Shown: in pieces, positions 1-7,942 of the stretch
Position numbering within the stretch: the first letter of the stretch is position 1
Layout of the letters: each line of letters starts with the position of its first letter
NCBI RefSeq assembly: GCF_018224925.1
Contig: NZ_JAGTUF010000005.1
Location: forward strand, 1-64,000
Length of the DNA: 64,000 nt
Direction: 5' to 3'
Source of the DNA: Magnetospirillum sulfuroxidans
Lineage (GTDB): Bacteria; Pseudomonadota; Alphaproteobacteria; Rhodospirillales; Magnetospirillaceae
Position numbers and translations under genes: made by a program
The notes under the pieces: model-generated
What the model was told of the DNA's origin: nothing
Seen by the model: only the letters and a program-made list of their open reading frames with translations
Database searches by the model: none

Positions 1-569
1 TTCCGCCCTGGGATATAAAAGCCCGTGCCGCTTCGAGGCCGAAGCTGCATAGACAGAGAAACGCTCTCCACTCTTTCCGGGCAAGTCCAACTATACGGTG
101 CCGCCTTGCGCGTCGTCATGTCCGAGGCACGTCCACAGATCGCCGTCTCCTGGGTGTGGGCGCCGCTGCTGAGGATCGGCATGGCCGAAATCAAGGGGGA
201 GAGGGACGGTATGCTCGTCACGCCCCTCCATCCCCTGCGTCTGGCGGAGGTGGGCGTCAAGGCCCGCCAACTGGCGGAAGCCGTGCGGAAGGTGACCTTC
301 AGCGGGGAGAACGAAGCGGACGAGATCGGCAACTATCTGCCACGCGTTGGGAAAGACGTACTACGCGGATGTCGGCATCTCCGACAAGCGGCGCCTTCTC
401 ATTGAGACCCGACGGTTGGCGGACGTTAGTCTGCTCGAATCGCCGACGTTCGGCGGGGACGCAGACGAACTGGCGGACGAGCCCGCCGAAGGGACGGTTG
501 AGAAGTTCGAGTTGGTAACAGACGAGTAGGCGGAAATACTGTCGGGCTTCGGGCAGACCCAAGCGGTTG
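1..569 (+). pseudogene. decayed fragment of a large defence-type ATPase (DptH/HerA-like, tentative)
   Basis: The coding trace runs in one frame from about base 60 to 350 (LLRIGMAEI, then LVTPLHPLRLAEVG and a charged helix) and continues in the next frame from about 347 (VGKTYYADVGISDKRR, then LADEPAEGTVEKF). It meets an in-frame TAG near 528 and continues briefly as AEILSGFG. So there is at least one frameshift, one stop, and no start inside the window. The TPLHPLRL motif resembles the C-terminal part of large ATPases in DNA-modification-linked defence such as DptH. That family call comes from memory of the motif and is weak. The right end is cut by a transposase remnant, and the position inside a tRNA-flanked island fits cargo decay. 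Confidence 0.4.
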
Positions 570-860
570 GCTGAGAGCATGGAAGCGCAGGCGATAAAGG
601 CCTTTCCACTGTCTCGCCAGGGGCGGCGACGAAAGACATGCTCCGCCACGACTTCGGGAGCGGCCAAGCGCCTTCAGCCGCCGGGCCTCCGACACCTCAA
701 GGCCGCCGTACTTGGACTTCCATTTGTAGAAGGTGGCACTCGATATGCCATGGCGGCGACACACATCCGCCGTCGGCGCCCCGGCCTCCTGTTCCTTCAG
801 GATGCCGATGATCTGCTCTTCACTGAACCTGCTGCGTTTCATGTCGTCCGTCCTCTGATG
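540..860 (-). mobile_element. IS3-family insertion sequence remnant (orfA 5' part)
   Basis: Reading leftward from 842, the first about 58 codons match the N-terminus of IS3-family Orf[18 protein letters not shown], then the helix-turn-helix [21 protein letters not shown]. After ARRLKAL, near 665, the frame is lost and the usual leucine-zipper and OrfB DDE catalytic domain are absent. A short adjacent frame (EVVAEHVFRRRPWRDSG) may be the distal end of an element, which would mean most of the IS was deleted. Clear terminal inverted repeats or target duplications are not visible, so the borders are approximate. It lies between the defence remnant and the truncated integrase and probably caused both truncations. 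It cannot be active. Confidence 0.65.
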
Positions 861-869
861 GGCCGGACT

Positions 870-1382
870 CTACTTCAAACTGGAGGAGATTTCCCAAGGC
901 AGGTCAGGGGCGATGCCCAGCTTTTCATTCATCATCGTCACCATGGTGCGCCGCAGGTCGTGCAAATCCCAATCCGGCATGGGCTTTTGCTCGGCCTTCT
1001 TGCGGGCTTCATTGATGTGTTTGTCGATGCGCCGCTTGGCCCGGCTGAATCCGGAGGCCGGAGTGGTGCCGGTCGCCGAAAACAAAAGACCCGCTTCGCC
1101 GATCTCCGGACGGCCCGCAATGATCTTGGCGGCAAGAGGCGACAGGGGGACGACATGCGGGCGGGAATTCTTCGTCCGCATGCTCGGGATTTCCCAGGCC
1201 GTCCACTTGCCGCCCGCATCGGTGACGCGAAGGCCGAACCCCGGCACCATCGCATCCCAATGCTCGGTGCGCGATCCCTTGGGGGCAGGCTTGAGCCTGT
1301 CGACCATGGCGGCGGTGATGACTTTGCGGGCGGCCAGACGGGGCATTTTCGGGCATATCCTATGGTCGTTTTGGGGGCACAA
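870..1382 (-). pseudogene. tyrosine recombinase (phage/island integrase), internally deleted and C-terminally truncated
   Basis: The likely start is the ATG at 1346 (MPRLAARKVITAAMVDRLK). The N-terminal arm-binding domain (DAMVPGFGLRVTDAGGKWTAW) is followed directly by the catalytic beta-hairpin (RTKNSRPHVVPLSPLAAKII) and the box II motif LHDLRRT. The whole core-binding domain and box I arginine region are missing, so about 200 residues have been deleted in frame. The C-terminus, including the nucleophilic tyrosine, is replaced by a short tail (LPWEISSSLK) where the IS remnant begins. The gene reads away from the tRNA-derived att site at 1510-1559, the standard arrangement for tRNA-targeting islands. 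It is certainly non-functional. Confidence 0.85.
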
Positions 1383-1509
1383 ACGTTTCCGTTTTGCCCT
1401 ATTGCGCCCGATTCGCCCATGTTGCGCCGACAGAGATAAAAATCAATGATTTTATAGTGTTAGCGTGAGTCCGGACGTTCCGCCATGTTCACAAATGTTC
1501 ACGTTGGCT

Positions 1510-1559
1510 CCGGAATCATAATCCTGGGGTCGGGGGTTCAAGCCCCTCTCCCGCTACCA
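1510..1559 (+). other. island attachment site: 3' half of a CAT-anticodon tRNA gene
   Basis: The segment folds as the 3' half of a tRNA: anticodon CAT at 1517-1519 in loop ATCATAA, a five-base variable loop, a T arm GGGGG-TTCAAGC-CCCTC (1532-1548), acceptor strand TCCCGCT, discriminator A and encoded CCA at 1557-1559. No 5' acceptor strand or D arm precedes it; the upstream sequence is unrelated. It is therefore not a functional tRNA but the duplicated tRNA end left by site-specific integration. The intact, restored tRNA should lie beyond the left edge of the window. CAT suggests elongator tRNA-Met, though an Ile (CAU) tRNA cannot be excluded. Confidence 0.8.
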
Positions 1560-1571
1560 ACCTTGCGAAAC

Positions 1572-1611
1572 AAAAACCCCTGATAGGTCAATGACTTATC
1601 AGGGGTTTTTT
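1572..1611 (+). terminator. Rho-independent terminator of the original tRNA gene
   Basis: AAAACCCCTGATA pairs with TATCAGGGGTTTT around an 11-base loop, followed by a T run. It sits 13 bases after the tRNA-derived CCA end. This is expected if it belonged to the tRNA gene before the island was inserted, and it marks the first native chromosomal sequence. Confidence 0.85.
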
Positions 1612-1666
1612 GGTTTTAGACGTTCATGAAAAATCCCTCCATCCATGCGGATGGAGGGGGAAATCA

Positions 1667-2047
1667 TCAACCTGATGTCAGCACATGCGGCACGATGCCG
1701 GTGATGGTGCTGACATGGGTGACGACCAGGCGGAGCAACGGCAGGGTTGGGCGCGTGAAGGTCAATCGGGTCAAGCGACCATCCTTGGACACCACTTCGC
1801 ATTCGGTAGCGATGCCGGCGGCGGCAGCGCCAGCGCGGCTGAGCACCAGACGGAATTGCGCCCCGAGGGGGCGGTCGAAATCGCGCAAGCTCAACCCGCC
1901 AGTGGAAATATCGACCACCGGCAGACTTTGACCGCCAATCTCGATGACCAACCCGGCGCCGTCATGGCGGGAATGGCGACGGCGATCGAAATCGCCGATC
2001 TCGGATTGGGACTGGCCCCTCTGGGCACTCTGGCGTTTCATCAACAT
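1667..2047 (-). CDS. PilZ-domain protein
   Basis: A 126-aa single-domain protein likely to bind cyclic di-GMP. The PilZ signature is visible: R23xxxR27 in DRRRHSRHD and the DxSxxG motif D46-S48-G51 in VVDISTGGLSL, with a beta-rich body after it. There is no signal peptide or membrane segment, so it is probably a cytoplasmic c-di-GMP effector. The SD (GGAGG) lies directly before the ATG, and the upstream small ORF ends over it. A PAS-MCP-PilZ receptor and a GGDEF enzyme lie within the next 8 kb, consistent with c-di-GMP signalling in this neighbourhood. The output partner is unknown. Confidence 0.85.
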   Translation of the reverse strand: MLMKRQSAQRGQSQSEIGDFDRRRHSRHDGAGLVIEIGGQSLPVVDISTGGLSLRDFDRPLGAQFRLVLSRAGAAAAGIATECEVVSKDGRLTRLTFTRPTLPLLRLVVTHVSTITGIVPHVLTSG

Positions 2048-2247
2048 TGTTCCTCCTCGTCACGAGGATTTTGCTTCCGTGACCAAGCGTTATCGTAATA
2101 TTGGCAAACCAGACGATCAGCCATCGGGCGCATCCCCCCGTCATCATCATCCCACGCATCGCCACGGGGCGAAGGCACTGGCGACAAGGGATCGAGGAAT
2201 CGATCGATCAGCACGAACAGCATGGTCTTTGACCCCAGGGTGGGCAT
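2041..2247 (-). CDS. possible small protein upstream of the PilZ gene
   Basis: A 68-codon frame, or 60 codons from an internal ATG (MLFVLIDRFLDPLSP). It ends within the start region of the PilZ gene, overlapping by a few bases so that its last codons cover the PilZ ribosome-binding site. That layout would allow translational coupling. The composition (DDDDGG, DEEEQC) matches no family I recognise, and the SD GGAGGT abuts the first ATG with almost no spacer. It may equally be untranslated leader of the PilZ mRNA. Confidence 0.25.
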   Translation of the reverse strand: MPTLGSKTMLFVLIDRFLDPLSPVPSPRGDAWDDDDGGMRPMADRLVCQYYDNAWSRKQNPRDEEEQC

Positions 2248-2362
2248 ACCTCCATCTTATACCCTATGACTATGTCAAGGTTTTGGGTTGCGCATAAACG
2301 CCAGGTAAACGGGGGAACACTGAAACATTAAAGACATATCCATAGGTGAAAAAAGGACGTTA

Positions 2363-2391
2363 TTGACTTCCCCCCTCAACCCAGCAATAAA
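2363..2391 (+). promoter_or_regulatory. candidate sigma-70 promoter for the 84-aa gene
   Basis: TTGACT at 2363-2368 and AATAAA at 2386-2391 are separated by 17 bases in an AT-rich stretch of an otherwise GC-rich window. Transcription from here would give a leader of about 130 bases that includes the SD-masking hairpin at 2476-2522. It is a prediction from consensus match only. The rest of 2248-2475 shows no further gene. Confidence 0.4.
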
Positions 2392-2475
2392 TCAAAAAGG
2401 AATAGTTAAGACGTTTTGTGCTATCATTATCATGCGGTGAAAATCAGCGCATTCCTGCAACGTCAGGTACAGAGG

Positions 2476-2522
2476 AAACCTCCAGCCACACCATGCCGGC
2501 CCGGTGCCGGCCCAGGAGGTTT
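2476..2522 (+). promoter_or_regulatory. leader hairpin that masks the Shine-Dalgarno sequence
   Basis: AAACCTCC (2476-2483) is the exact complement of GGAGGTTT (2515-2522), which contains the SD of the 84-aa gene starting at 2532. Inside it GCC pairs with GGC and CACC with GGTG, giving a nested stem about 15 pairs long. A GC-rich stem covering the SD should block initiation until it is opened by heat, a ligand, a protein or an sRNA. No known riboswitch core is recognisable. Confidence 0.55.
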
Positions 2523-2531
2523 TGAGTAACC

Positions 2532-2786
2532 ATGTCTTCTTCCGTCGCCGAACGCATTCAAGCCCTGATCGATGGCGCCCGCCACTCGGCCACCAATTCC
2601 GGCCAGCCCTTCGATCTGCAGAAAATTTACGTCAGTGCCCTGGTCCGGTGTGGCATCAGTCACGAGGAAGCGTTGTCGCTGATCGCCGATCCCGCCAATG
2701 ATCCGGTCGGCCGCATCCTGCACTTCGCCGGCGATTCCCACAATTTCGCCATCCTGGCGGTGGAAGAGGCCTTGGCCGCCGCCTGA
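2532..2786 (+). CDS. 84-aa conserved-looking protein of unknown function
   Basis: The protein begins MSSSVAERIQALIDGARH and is largely alpha-helical. It has one cysteine (VRCGISHEEALSLIAD), no signal peptide and no membrane segment. I do not recognise the family. The start is fixed by SD AGGAGG at 2514-2519, nine or so bases before the ATG, and codon use resembles the neighbouring backbone genes. The AT-rich promoter-like leader and SD-masking hairpin suggest a conditionally translated gene. It is followed by a cluster of hairpins and then by the 3' end of the chemoreceptor gene on the other strand. Confidence 0.65.
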   Translation: MSSSVAERIQALIDGARHSATNSGQPFDLQKIYVSALVRCGISHEEALSLIADPANDPVGRILHFAGDSHNFAILAVEEALAAA

Positions 2787-2856
2787 ACGGCCGCCGACCG
2801 CTTAATACCTATATCCCGGTGATCGCAACCGATCCCCGGTGCCCTCAAGCGGCGGG

Positions 2857-2983
2857 CGGGTTTCTCCGAAACCCTTGCCTCCCGCGGCATAAGCCGCGCA
2901 GCCCCTTGGGCTTAGCCAAATCCCGATGAGTTCCACTCAGCGGGATTTGGTATAAGCCGCCCCCCGGTCACCAGGGGGGCGGC
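2857..2983. repeat. cluster of four palindromes between convergent genes
   Basis: The stretch holds GGGTTT-ctccg-AAACCC (about 2858-2874), GCGGC-ataa-GCCGC (about 2884-2898), a near-perfect 16-pair hairpin CCAAATCCCG...CGGGATTTGG (2916-2950) with inner stem TGAGT/ACTCA, and GCCGCCCCCC/GGGGGGCGGC (2956-2983). Only weak T runs follow, so they may be bidirectional terminators or REP-type elements rather than classical terminators. They separate the 84-aa gene from the convergent chemoreceptor gene. No ORF is supported in 2787-3015. Confidence 0.6.
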
Positions 2984-3015
2984 GTCATGGCTGGCGGCCC
3001 AAAGGAGTGCCGGGA

Positions 3016-5967
3016 TTAGGCACCCAGCTTCATGGCCATGCGCACAGCGCCCCAATGGCGACCGTCAACGGTCACCGGCATATCCATTTCCTTCAGCACG
3101 ATAAAGGTGCCGCCGCCCATGTCGCGGGCATAAGTGTGAGCCAAGGGCTTGGTCGTGCGCGCCGCCAAGATACCGGTGCGGTCATCGAAAATTCGACGAT
3201 TGCGGCTGTTGGCGGCGTTCCACAATGCATCATTAAGCCGCTGCGGTTGCGAATATTTGCGGTTATGGGCAGCGATATAGCCGTTGCGATCAGTAATGCA
3301 GCAAAAAACCACCGCCGGGTCACGACTGAGCGGCGCTTCGATCAGTTCCGGGAACAGCTTTTCCGCCACTTCCGTATGCTTGACCGTCACCTGAATCGGA
3401 TCGGTACCAGGGATGGCGGTATATTCGGCATCAAACAGGTCGGCCATGGAAAGAGTGCGATCCCGCACCGCCTGCTCCAGGCGTCGCGATGCTGCCGTCG
3501 CCACCTTTTCAATCATCTCCAGATAGGGCTGGTCGTCGCGTTCGGCCTGTTCCAGACGAGTGGCCAAGGCATTCTTGGCCTGTGTGTCGGCGGCGGGAAA
3601 TTCGGCATTCAAGCCAATGCCGGTATCGTTGACGATACGCACTTTAAGGCTGCCGATACCTTCCATGCGCAACACCCCTTGTGTGCCGGTGGGCGGCCGG
3701 GTCTTGGCGCCAACCAACACCAGAAAGGCGCCCTTGAGGTCGATGTCGCCGGTATAGCCGCGCACACTGGTCCCGCCATATTCAAAACTGAAGGGAAGCG
3801 CGGCGGTGATGCGTTTGAATTGGCGGCGGTCGCCGCCATAAGAGGTGCGCATGATCACATACAGGCGGCGTTGCAAGGCGGCGATGTCGCGGCTGACCAT
3901 GGCGGACAATTCATTGACCCGCATGGCGGTGGTGCCGGTGGCTTCGACCCCTTCCATCATCAAGGTAACGTTTTCAGCCACGGAACGGGTGTGATCCGCA
4001 GCCTGGGCGGCGCTTCCCATGATCTCGGCGGTGGCCGCACGCTGTTCGTCGGTGGCGCGGGCCACTTCCGAGGCGATGGCGTCGATCTGTCGGATGACCT
4101 GGGCCACCGATTCCACCGTTTCCACCGCCTCACGCGTGGTGCGGCCAATTTCCTCGGCTTGGGAATTGACGGTGGCAATGCCGTGCTCGGTCTGATTGGC
4201 CAGGCTCTTGACCTCTTCCGCCACCACGGCGAAGCCCTTGCCGGCCTCCCCCGCCCGTGCCGCCTCGATGGTGGCGTTAAGCGCCAGCATGCGGGTCTGG
4301 CCGGCGATATTTTGGATCATGGTGACCACGTCGCCGATTCGCGCCGTCGCCTCTGACAAACCGGCGACGCGGTGACTGGCTTCATCGACATTGATGCGGG
4401 CGACTTCCGCCAGTTGCGACGAATTGCCGACCTGGGAAAGGATTTCCCGGCTCGACGCTTCCAGTTCCTCGGTGGCGCCGGCCACCGTTTGCACATTGCC
4501 ACTGGTGATCTGGACCGCTTCGGTTACATGTTCGGCCATCTGGCGTAATTGCACCGCCACCCGCGACAATTCCACCGACCCTTCCGACAGGCGGCGGGCC
4601 TGGACCGAAATATCGCCAACGGTTTCCTGAACCTCGCCTTCCAAGGTCTCGGTCAGGTTCAGCATCTCGTGCTTCAGCTTTTCCTCGCCGCGGCGGGCAA
4701 TTTCCTGATTTTCGACGATGCCATAAGCCAACTTGGCCCGCATGGCCCGCAACATGGCGGTGGCCCGATGAAAATCGGGAATAGGTTCGGCCGGAATGAC
4801 ATAGGCCAGTTCCCCCCGAGCGATGGCGGCAAAGCTGTTTTCCATCCGCGCCAACGGCTTGGTCGATCCCTGCAACAGGCGGCGGGCCAACAGCAAGGAT
4901 AAAGCCGCGCTGACCACCACGATCACGATGCCAAAAAGCAAGTGGTTGGCGAAATCCGCCATGGCCTCTTGATAGACCTGTTGCGCCACCTGCTCTTGTA
5001 AATGGATCATCTGGCCGAGATGGGCCTCGGCAACCAAAGTCTGCGGACGGACCACCTGAACGAAGAAAGCTTCCGGATCGGCGGGGAGCGGACCGCTTCT
5101 CAAGGGGGTGAACACCGCCTTGTCCAAACGGTCACGCATGCGCGAAAAGCCATCCGCCAGCGTCTTTTCCTCGGGGGTCAGATATGTGGCCAGATAGGCT
5201 TGCCATACCTGGTCCAAGCGCGAGAGGTTGGCTGTGATTTTGTTGGCGGCATCCGGATTCTGCGAGATCCGGGCCGCGATGAGAACGCAATCGCGCAACA
5301 GATCGCGAATTTCCCCCAATTGCGCCGCCGGAACCACCCGATCCTCGTAAACCGTGCGGATTGCTTCGTTCGAAGCGGCAATGCCCAGCAGACCGATTCC
5401 GGCGGCAACCGCCACCATCAGCAGCAACGAGACAACAATGGCGCTAACCCGACCGGCCAAAGAACGGCCGAAACGGAAAAGCCGTTGAAGCCCCCCGGTG
5501 CGGACAAGCAGCCCTTCGCTCAGGACCGAGCCAACAAGCCGACCGCCGCGCATGTCGGCATAAAGCCGTTCGGCTTCAACAACAGCATCGCGACTGGGTT
5601 TGCCGCGGATCGAGATAAAGCCGACAATCTGACCATCAACCACTTCCGGGGTGACGTTGGCGTGCACCCAGTAGTAATCGCCGTTCTTACAGCGGTTCTT
5701 GACCAGACCTTCCCACGGCAGCCCATTCTTCACCGTCTGCCACAGATCGGCGAAAGCCGCCGCCGGCATGTGCGGGTGACGCACCAGATTGTGCGCAGAG
5801 CCGATCAATTCTTCCGCCGAAAAGCCACTCATGGTGGCAAAATCCTGATTAACGAAGGTGATCCGGCCACCACAATCGGTCTTGGAGACCAGTATCTGGC
5901 CGTCCTCCATCTCCACTTCGTGATCGGTGATCGGCTCGTTGACGCGCATATCTACCCCAGGGTGCAT
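3016..5967 (-). CDS. methyl-accepting chemotaxis protein with N-terminal PAS and C-terminal PilZ domains
   Basis: A 983-aa receptor. Residues 20-125 form an Aer-type PAS domain ([26 protein letters not shown]), the kind that binds FAD or senses redox. TM helices lie at about 173-197 and 342-362 around a helical region of about 145 residues, followed by HAMP (363-415). The MCP signalling domain (440-690) has the conserved tip ([20 protein letters not shown]). Residues 708-790 look like PilZ ([14 protein letters not shown] with the usual Ser replaced by Asp). Residues 800-983 are an additional domain I cannot name. The start is 5967, or 5949 where GGGG lies upstream. It probably couples energy taxis to c-di-GMP. 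Confidence 0.9.
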   Translation of the reverse strand: MHPGVDMRVNEPITDHEVEMEDGQILVSKTDCGGRITFVNQDFATMSGFSAEELIGSAHNLVRHPHMPAAAFADLWQTVKNGLPWEGLVKNRCKNGDYYWVHANVTPEVVDGQIVGFISIRGKPSRDAVVEAERLYADMRGGRLVGSVLSEGLLVRTGGLQRLFRFGRSLAGRVSAIVVSLLLMVAVAAGIGLLGIAASNEAIRTVYEDRVVPAAQLGEIRDLLRDCVLIAARISQNPDAANKITANLSRLDQVWQAYLATYLTPEEKTLADGFSRMRDRLDKAVFTPLRSGPLPADPEAFFVQVVRPQTLVAEAHLGQMIHLQEQVAQQVYQEAMADFANHLLFGIVIVVVSAALSLLLARRLLQGSTKPLARMENSFAAIARGELAYVIPAEPIPDFHRATAMLRAMRAKLAYGIVENQEIARRGEEKLKHEMLNLTETLEGEVQETVGDISVQARRLSEGSVELSRVAVQLRQMAEHVTEAVQITSGNVQTVAGATEELEASSREILSQVGNSSQLAEVARINVDEASHRVAGLSEATARIGDVVTMIQNIAGQTRMLALNATIEAARAGEAGKGFAVVAEEVKSLANQTEHGIATVNSQAEEIGRTTREAVETVESVAQVIRQIDAIASEVARATDEQRAATAEIMGSAAQAADHTRSVAENVTLMMEGVEATGTTAMRVNELSAMVSRDIAALQRRLYVIMRTSYGGDRRQFKRITAALPFSFEYGGTSVRGYTGDIDLKGAFLVLVGAKTRPPTGTQGVLRMEGIGSLKVRIVNDTGIGLNAEFPAADTQAKNALATRLEQAERDDQPYLEMIEKVATAASRRLEQAVRDRTLSMADLFDAEYTAIPGTDPIQVTVKHTEVAEKLFPELIEAPLSRDPAVVFCCITDRNGYIAAHNRKYSQPQRLNDALWNAANSRNRRIFDDRTGILAARTTKPLAHTYARDMGGGTFIVLKEMDMPVTVDGRHWGAVRMAMKLGA

Positions 5968-6093
5968 ATTACTTTAGAATGCACAAGGGGACCTCAGCAC
6001 ACCTGGAATGTCAATCAAAATCGGGCCAAAACAGGCCATGCCAAGCGCCAAACAAGCGCATGGTCCATGGCGTTAACTATCCATTTATAAAGT

Positions 6094-6113
6094 GTTTTAA
6101 CGCGTTTTAACGC
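6094..6113. promoter_or_regulatory. tandem GTTTTAACGC repeat upstream of the chemoreceptor gene
   Basis: GTTTTAACGC occurs twice back to back (6094-6103, 6104-6113), with a related CGTTAAC at 6071-6077, in the 227-base gap before the receptor start. Spacing of one helical turn per unit suggests a cooperative regulator site. The regulator is unknown. Confidence 0.35.
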
Positions 6114-6165
6114 TGCCGGCCCGGTAGGCTTTGCCTCTGCGAACAAGGGGCAAACAAAAACTGTG

Positions 6166-6192
6166 ACCGTGCTGCACATTCACGGCATCACG
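6166..6192. repeat. dispersed palindrome, degenerate copy
   Basis: ACCGTGCTGC-acattcacg-GCATCACG matches the palindromes at 32648-32684 and 60917-60945 in arms, loop length (9) and much of the loop sequence, with one arm mismatch and an incomplete right end. It ends two bases before the stop codon of the ferritin-like gene. Confidence 0.6.
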
Positions 6193-6194
6193 AA

Positions 6195-6650
6195 TTAGGC
6201 GGCGCTACGGGCTATCCACCGTTGGATGGCGGCGACGTGCTCGGCTTCTTCCTCGACGAATTCGGCGGCCATGGCCTTGATCTCGGGATCAGAGGTCCGG
6301 TCCAACACCCCTTGGTAAAAGGCCAGACCGTTGGTTTCGGCATCCAAAGCCACACTCAGGGCCATGGCCACGTCCATTTGCGGATCGGCGGCCCAAATGG
6401 CGGCGGCTTCCGGGCTTTCCAGTTGCGGCCAGTCGTAATCGCCCGGCGCCATATCGGGCAGATCGCGGAACCCGCCGCGCTTGCGGGCTTCTTCCAGGTG
6501 CATGCGGGAATATTCGGCCATCTGGCGGAAGAACCCCGAAACCTCGGTATTGTCGAAACTGCCGGCGGCATCGGCCAATTCATCGAAGCGCAACGCCGCC
6601 TCTTGTTCAAGGCGGGCGGCGTAGACCAGGAATTCTTCGACCGATTTCAT
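6195..6650 (-). CDS. ferritin-like/rubrerythrin-type diiron protein
   Basis: A 151-aa four-helix protein. Helix motifs with likely iron ligands are visible: LEQEAALRFDELAD near residue 15, EYSRMHLEEA near 47, DAETNGLAFYQ near 105 and EFVEEEAEHVAAIQRW near 130. The two pairs of Glu/ExxH motifs are the signature of diiron ferritin-like proteins (rubrerythrin/Mn-catalase clan). No rubredoxin CxxC domain is present, so it is not a full rubrerythrin. Likely roles are peroxide reduction or iron handling in the cytoplasm. The SD GAGGAG precedes the ATG well. It is transcribed separately from mnmA, which ends 72 bases upstream on the same strand. Confidence 0.8.
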   Translation of the reverse strand: MKSVEEFLVYAARLEQEAALRFDELADAAGSFDNTEVSGFFRQMAEYSRMHLEEARKRGGFRDLPDMAPGDYDWPQLESPEAAAIWAADPQMDVAMALSVALDAETNGLAFYQGVLDRTSDPEIKAMAAEFVEEEAEHVAAIQRWIARSAA

Positions 6651-6722
6651 GGCTCAGCTCCTCTGTGCGGCAACAAAAGCCTACAGAAAATAAGGGATTA
6701 TTTCAAACAATTCCAAGGCGCG

Positions 6723-7814
6723 TTAACGGGCGGAGGCAATCCAGCCGCCGCCCAGCACGCGCTCGCCGTCATAGAACACGCAGGCCTGTCCGGGGGCAAC
6801 CCCCTGTTCCGGCAGATCAAGCATGACTTGGCCGCCGCCCGTCCCATCCAACTGGACACGAGCCGGCATGGGCGGACGGGTCGAGCGTACGCGGACGCTA
6901 CAGCGGAAATCGGCGCCATCGCCCTCGCCCAGCCAATTGACCTGCCGCAGGCTGATCCGTGTCCGCCCCAATGCCTCACGCGGGCCGACCACCACTTGCG
7001 CCTGCTCGGCATCCAGCCGGATCACATAAAGCGGATCGCCGCCGCCTACCCCAAGGCCTTTGCGTTGACCGATGGTGTAATGGATGATGCCTTGGTGCGC
7101 CCCCAGCACGCGACCATCCTCGACATGGACAATCTGCCCCGGACGAATGGCGCCGGGCTTGAGCTTGTTGACCAGACCGGCGTAATCGCCATCGGGAACA
7201 AAACAGATATCCTGGCTGTCGCGCTTGGTCGCCACCGGCAGATTATAACGGGCGGCGATGGCGCGGGTTTCGTCCTTGGACAGGAAACCGCCCAGGGGAA
7301 AGCGCAGGAAATCCAATTGCTCCCGCGTCGTGGTGAACAGGAAATAGCTTTGATCGCGGGCTGGATCGGCACCTTTAAACATGATCGAGCCGTGCTCGCC
7401 CTCGCTCCGCTGAACATAATGACCGGTGGCCAAAGCATCGGCCCCCAGGTCGCGGGCGATGGCGAACAGGTCGCGGAACTTGACGGTCTGATTGCATAAC
7501 ACGCACGGGATCGGGGTTTCGCCCCGCACATAGGATTCGGCGAATTTATCGACCACGTCGGCATGGAAGGTGGATTCCATGTCCATGACGTAATGGGGAA
7601 TGGCCAAAACGTCAGCAACGGCGCGGGCGTCATGAATGTCCTTGCCGGCGCAGCAGGTGTTGGGCCGGCACACCGCCTGACCGTGATCGTAGAGTTGCAG
7701 GGTGACGCCGACGACGTCCCAGCCCTGCTGTTTCAACAAGGCGGCGGTGGCGGAGGAATCCACCCCGCCCGACATGGCGACGACGATGCGGCCCAAGGAT
7801 GTTGTCTGGTTCAT
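6723..7814 (-). CDS. mnmA: tRNA-specific 2-thiouridylase MnmA
   Basis: A 363-aa enzyme that thiolates U34 of Lys, Glu and Gln tRNAs using sulfur relayed from a cysteine desulfurase and ATP. Visible motifs are the PP-loop SGGVDSS (residues 15-21), the catalytic cysteine region PIPCVLCN (C104, C107), [13 protein letters not shown] with the second cysteine, the tRNA-binding ATGHYVQ, and a C-terminal beta-barrel. I chose the ATG at 7814 ([17 protein letters not shown]) because an upstream ATG would add 24 residues absent from the family. The sulfur donor could be the IscS encoded about 6.5 kb away. It is divergent from the GGDEF gene across 128 bases. Confidence 0.95.
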   Translation of the reverse strand: MNQTTSLGRIVVAMSGGVDSSATAALLKQQGWDVVGVTLQLYDHGQAVCRPNTCCAGKDIHDARAVADVLAIPHYVMDMESTFHADVVDKFAESYVRGETPIPCVLCNQTVKFRDLFAIARDLGADALATGHYVQRSEGEHGSIMFKGADPARDQSYFLFTTTREQLDFLRFPLGGFLSKDETRAIAARYNLPVATKRDSQDICFVPDGDYAGLVNKLKPGAIRPGQIVHVEDGRVLGAHQGIIHYTIGQRKGLGVGGGDPLYVIRLDAEQAQVVVGPREALGRTRISLRQVNWLGEGDGADFRCSVRVRSTRPPMPARVQLDGTGGGQVMLDLPEQGVAPGQACVFYDGERVLGGGWIASAR

Positions 7815-7942
7815 GCAGGCATATATGCGACCGCCCGCCGCCAAGTCCAGGGGCTTAAGGGTAAAGCACCACGAAAATGTCATCAATTCTTCGGCATTCG
7901 CCGATGGCTCCAGCCGTTAGTCTGCGCCGCCGGAGAGCCCCC

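Noticed and set aside
1440-1559. Complete tRNA gene
   Set aside because: Only the 3' half folds; no matching 5' acceptor strand or D arm exists upstream, so it is an attachment-site copy.
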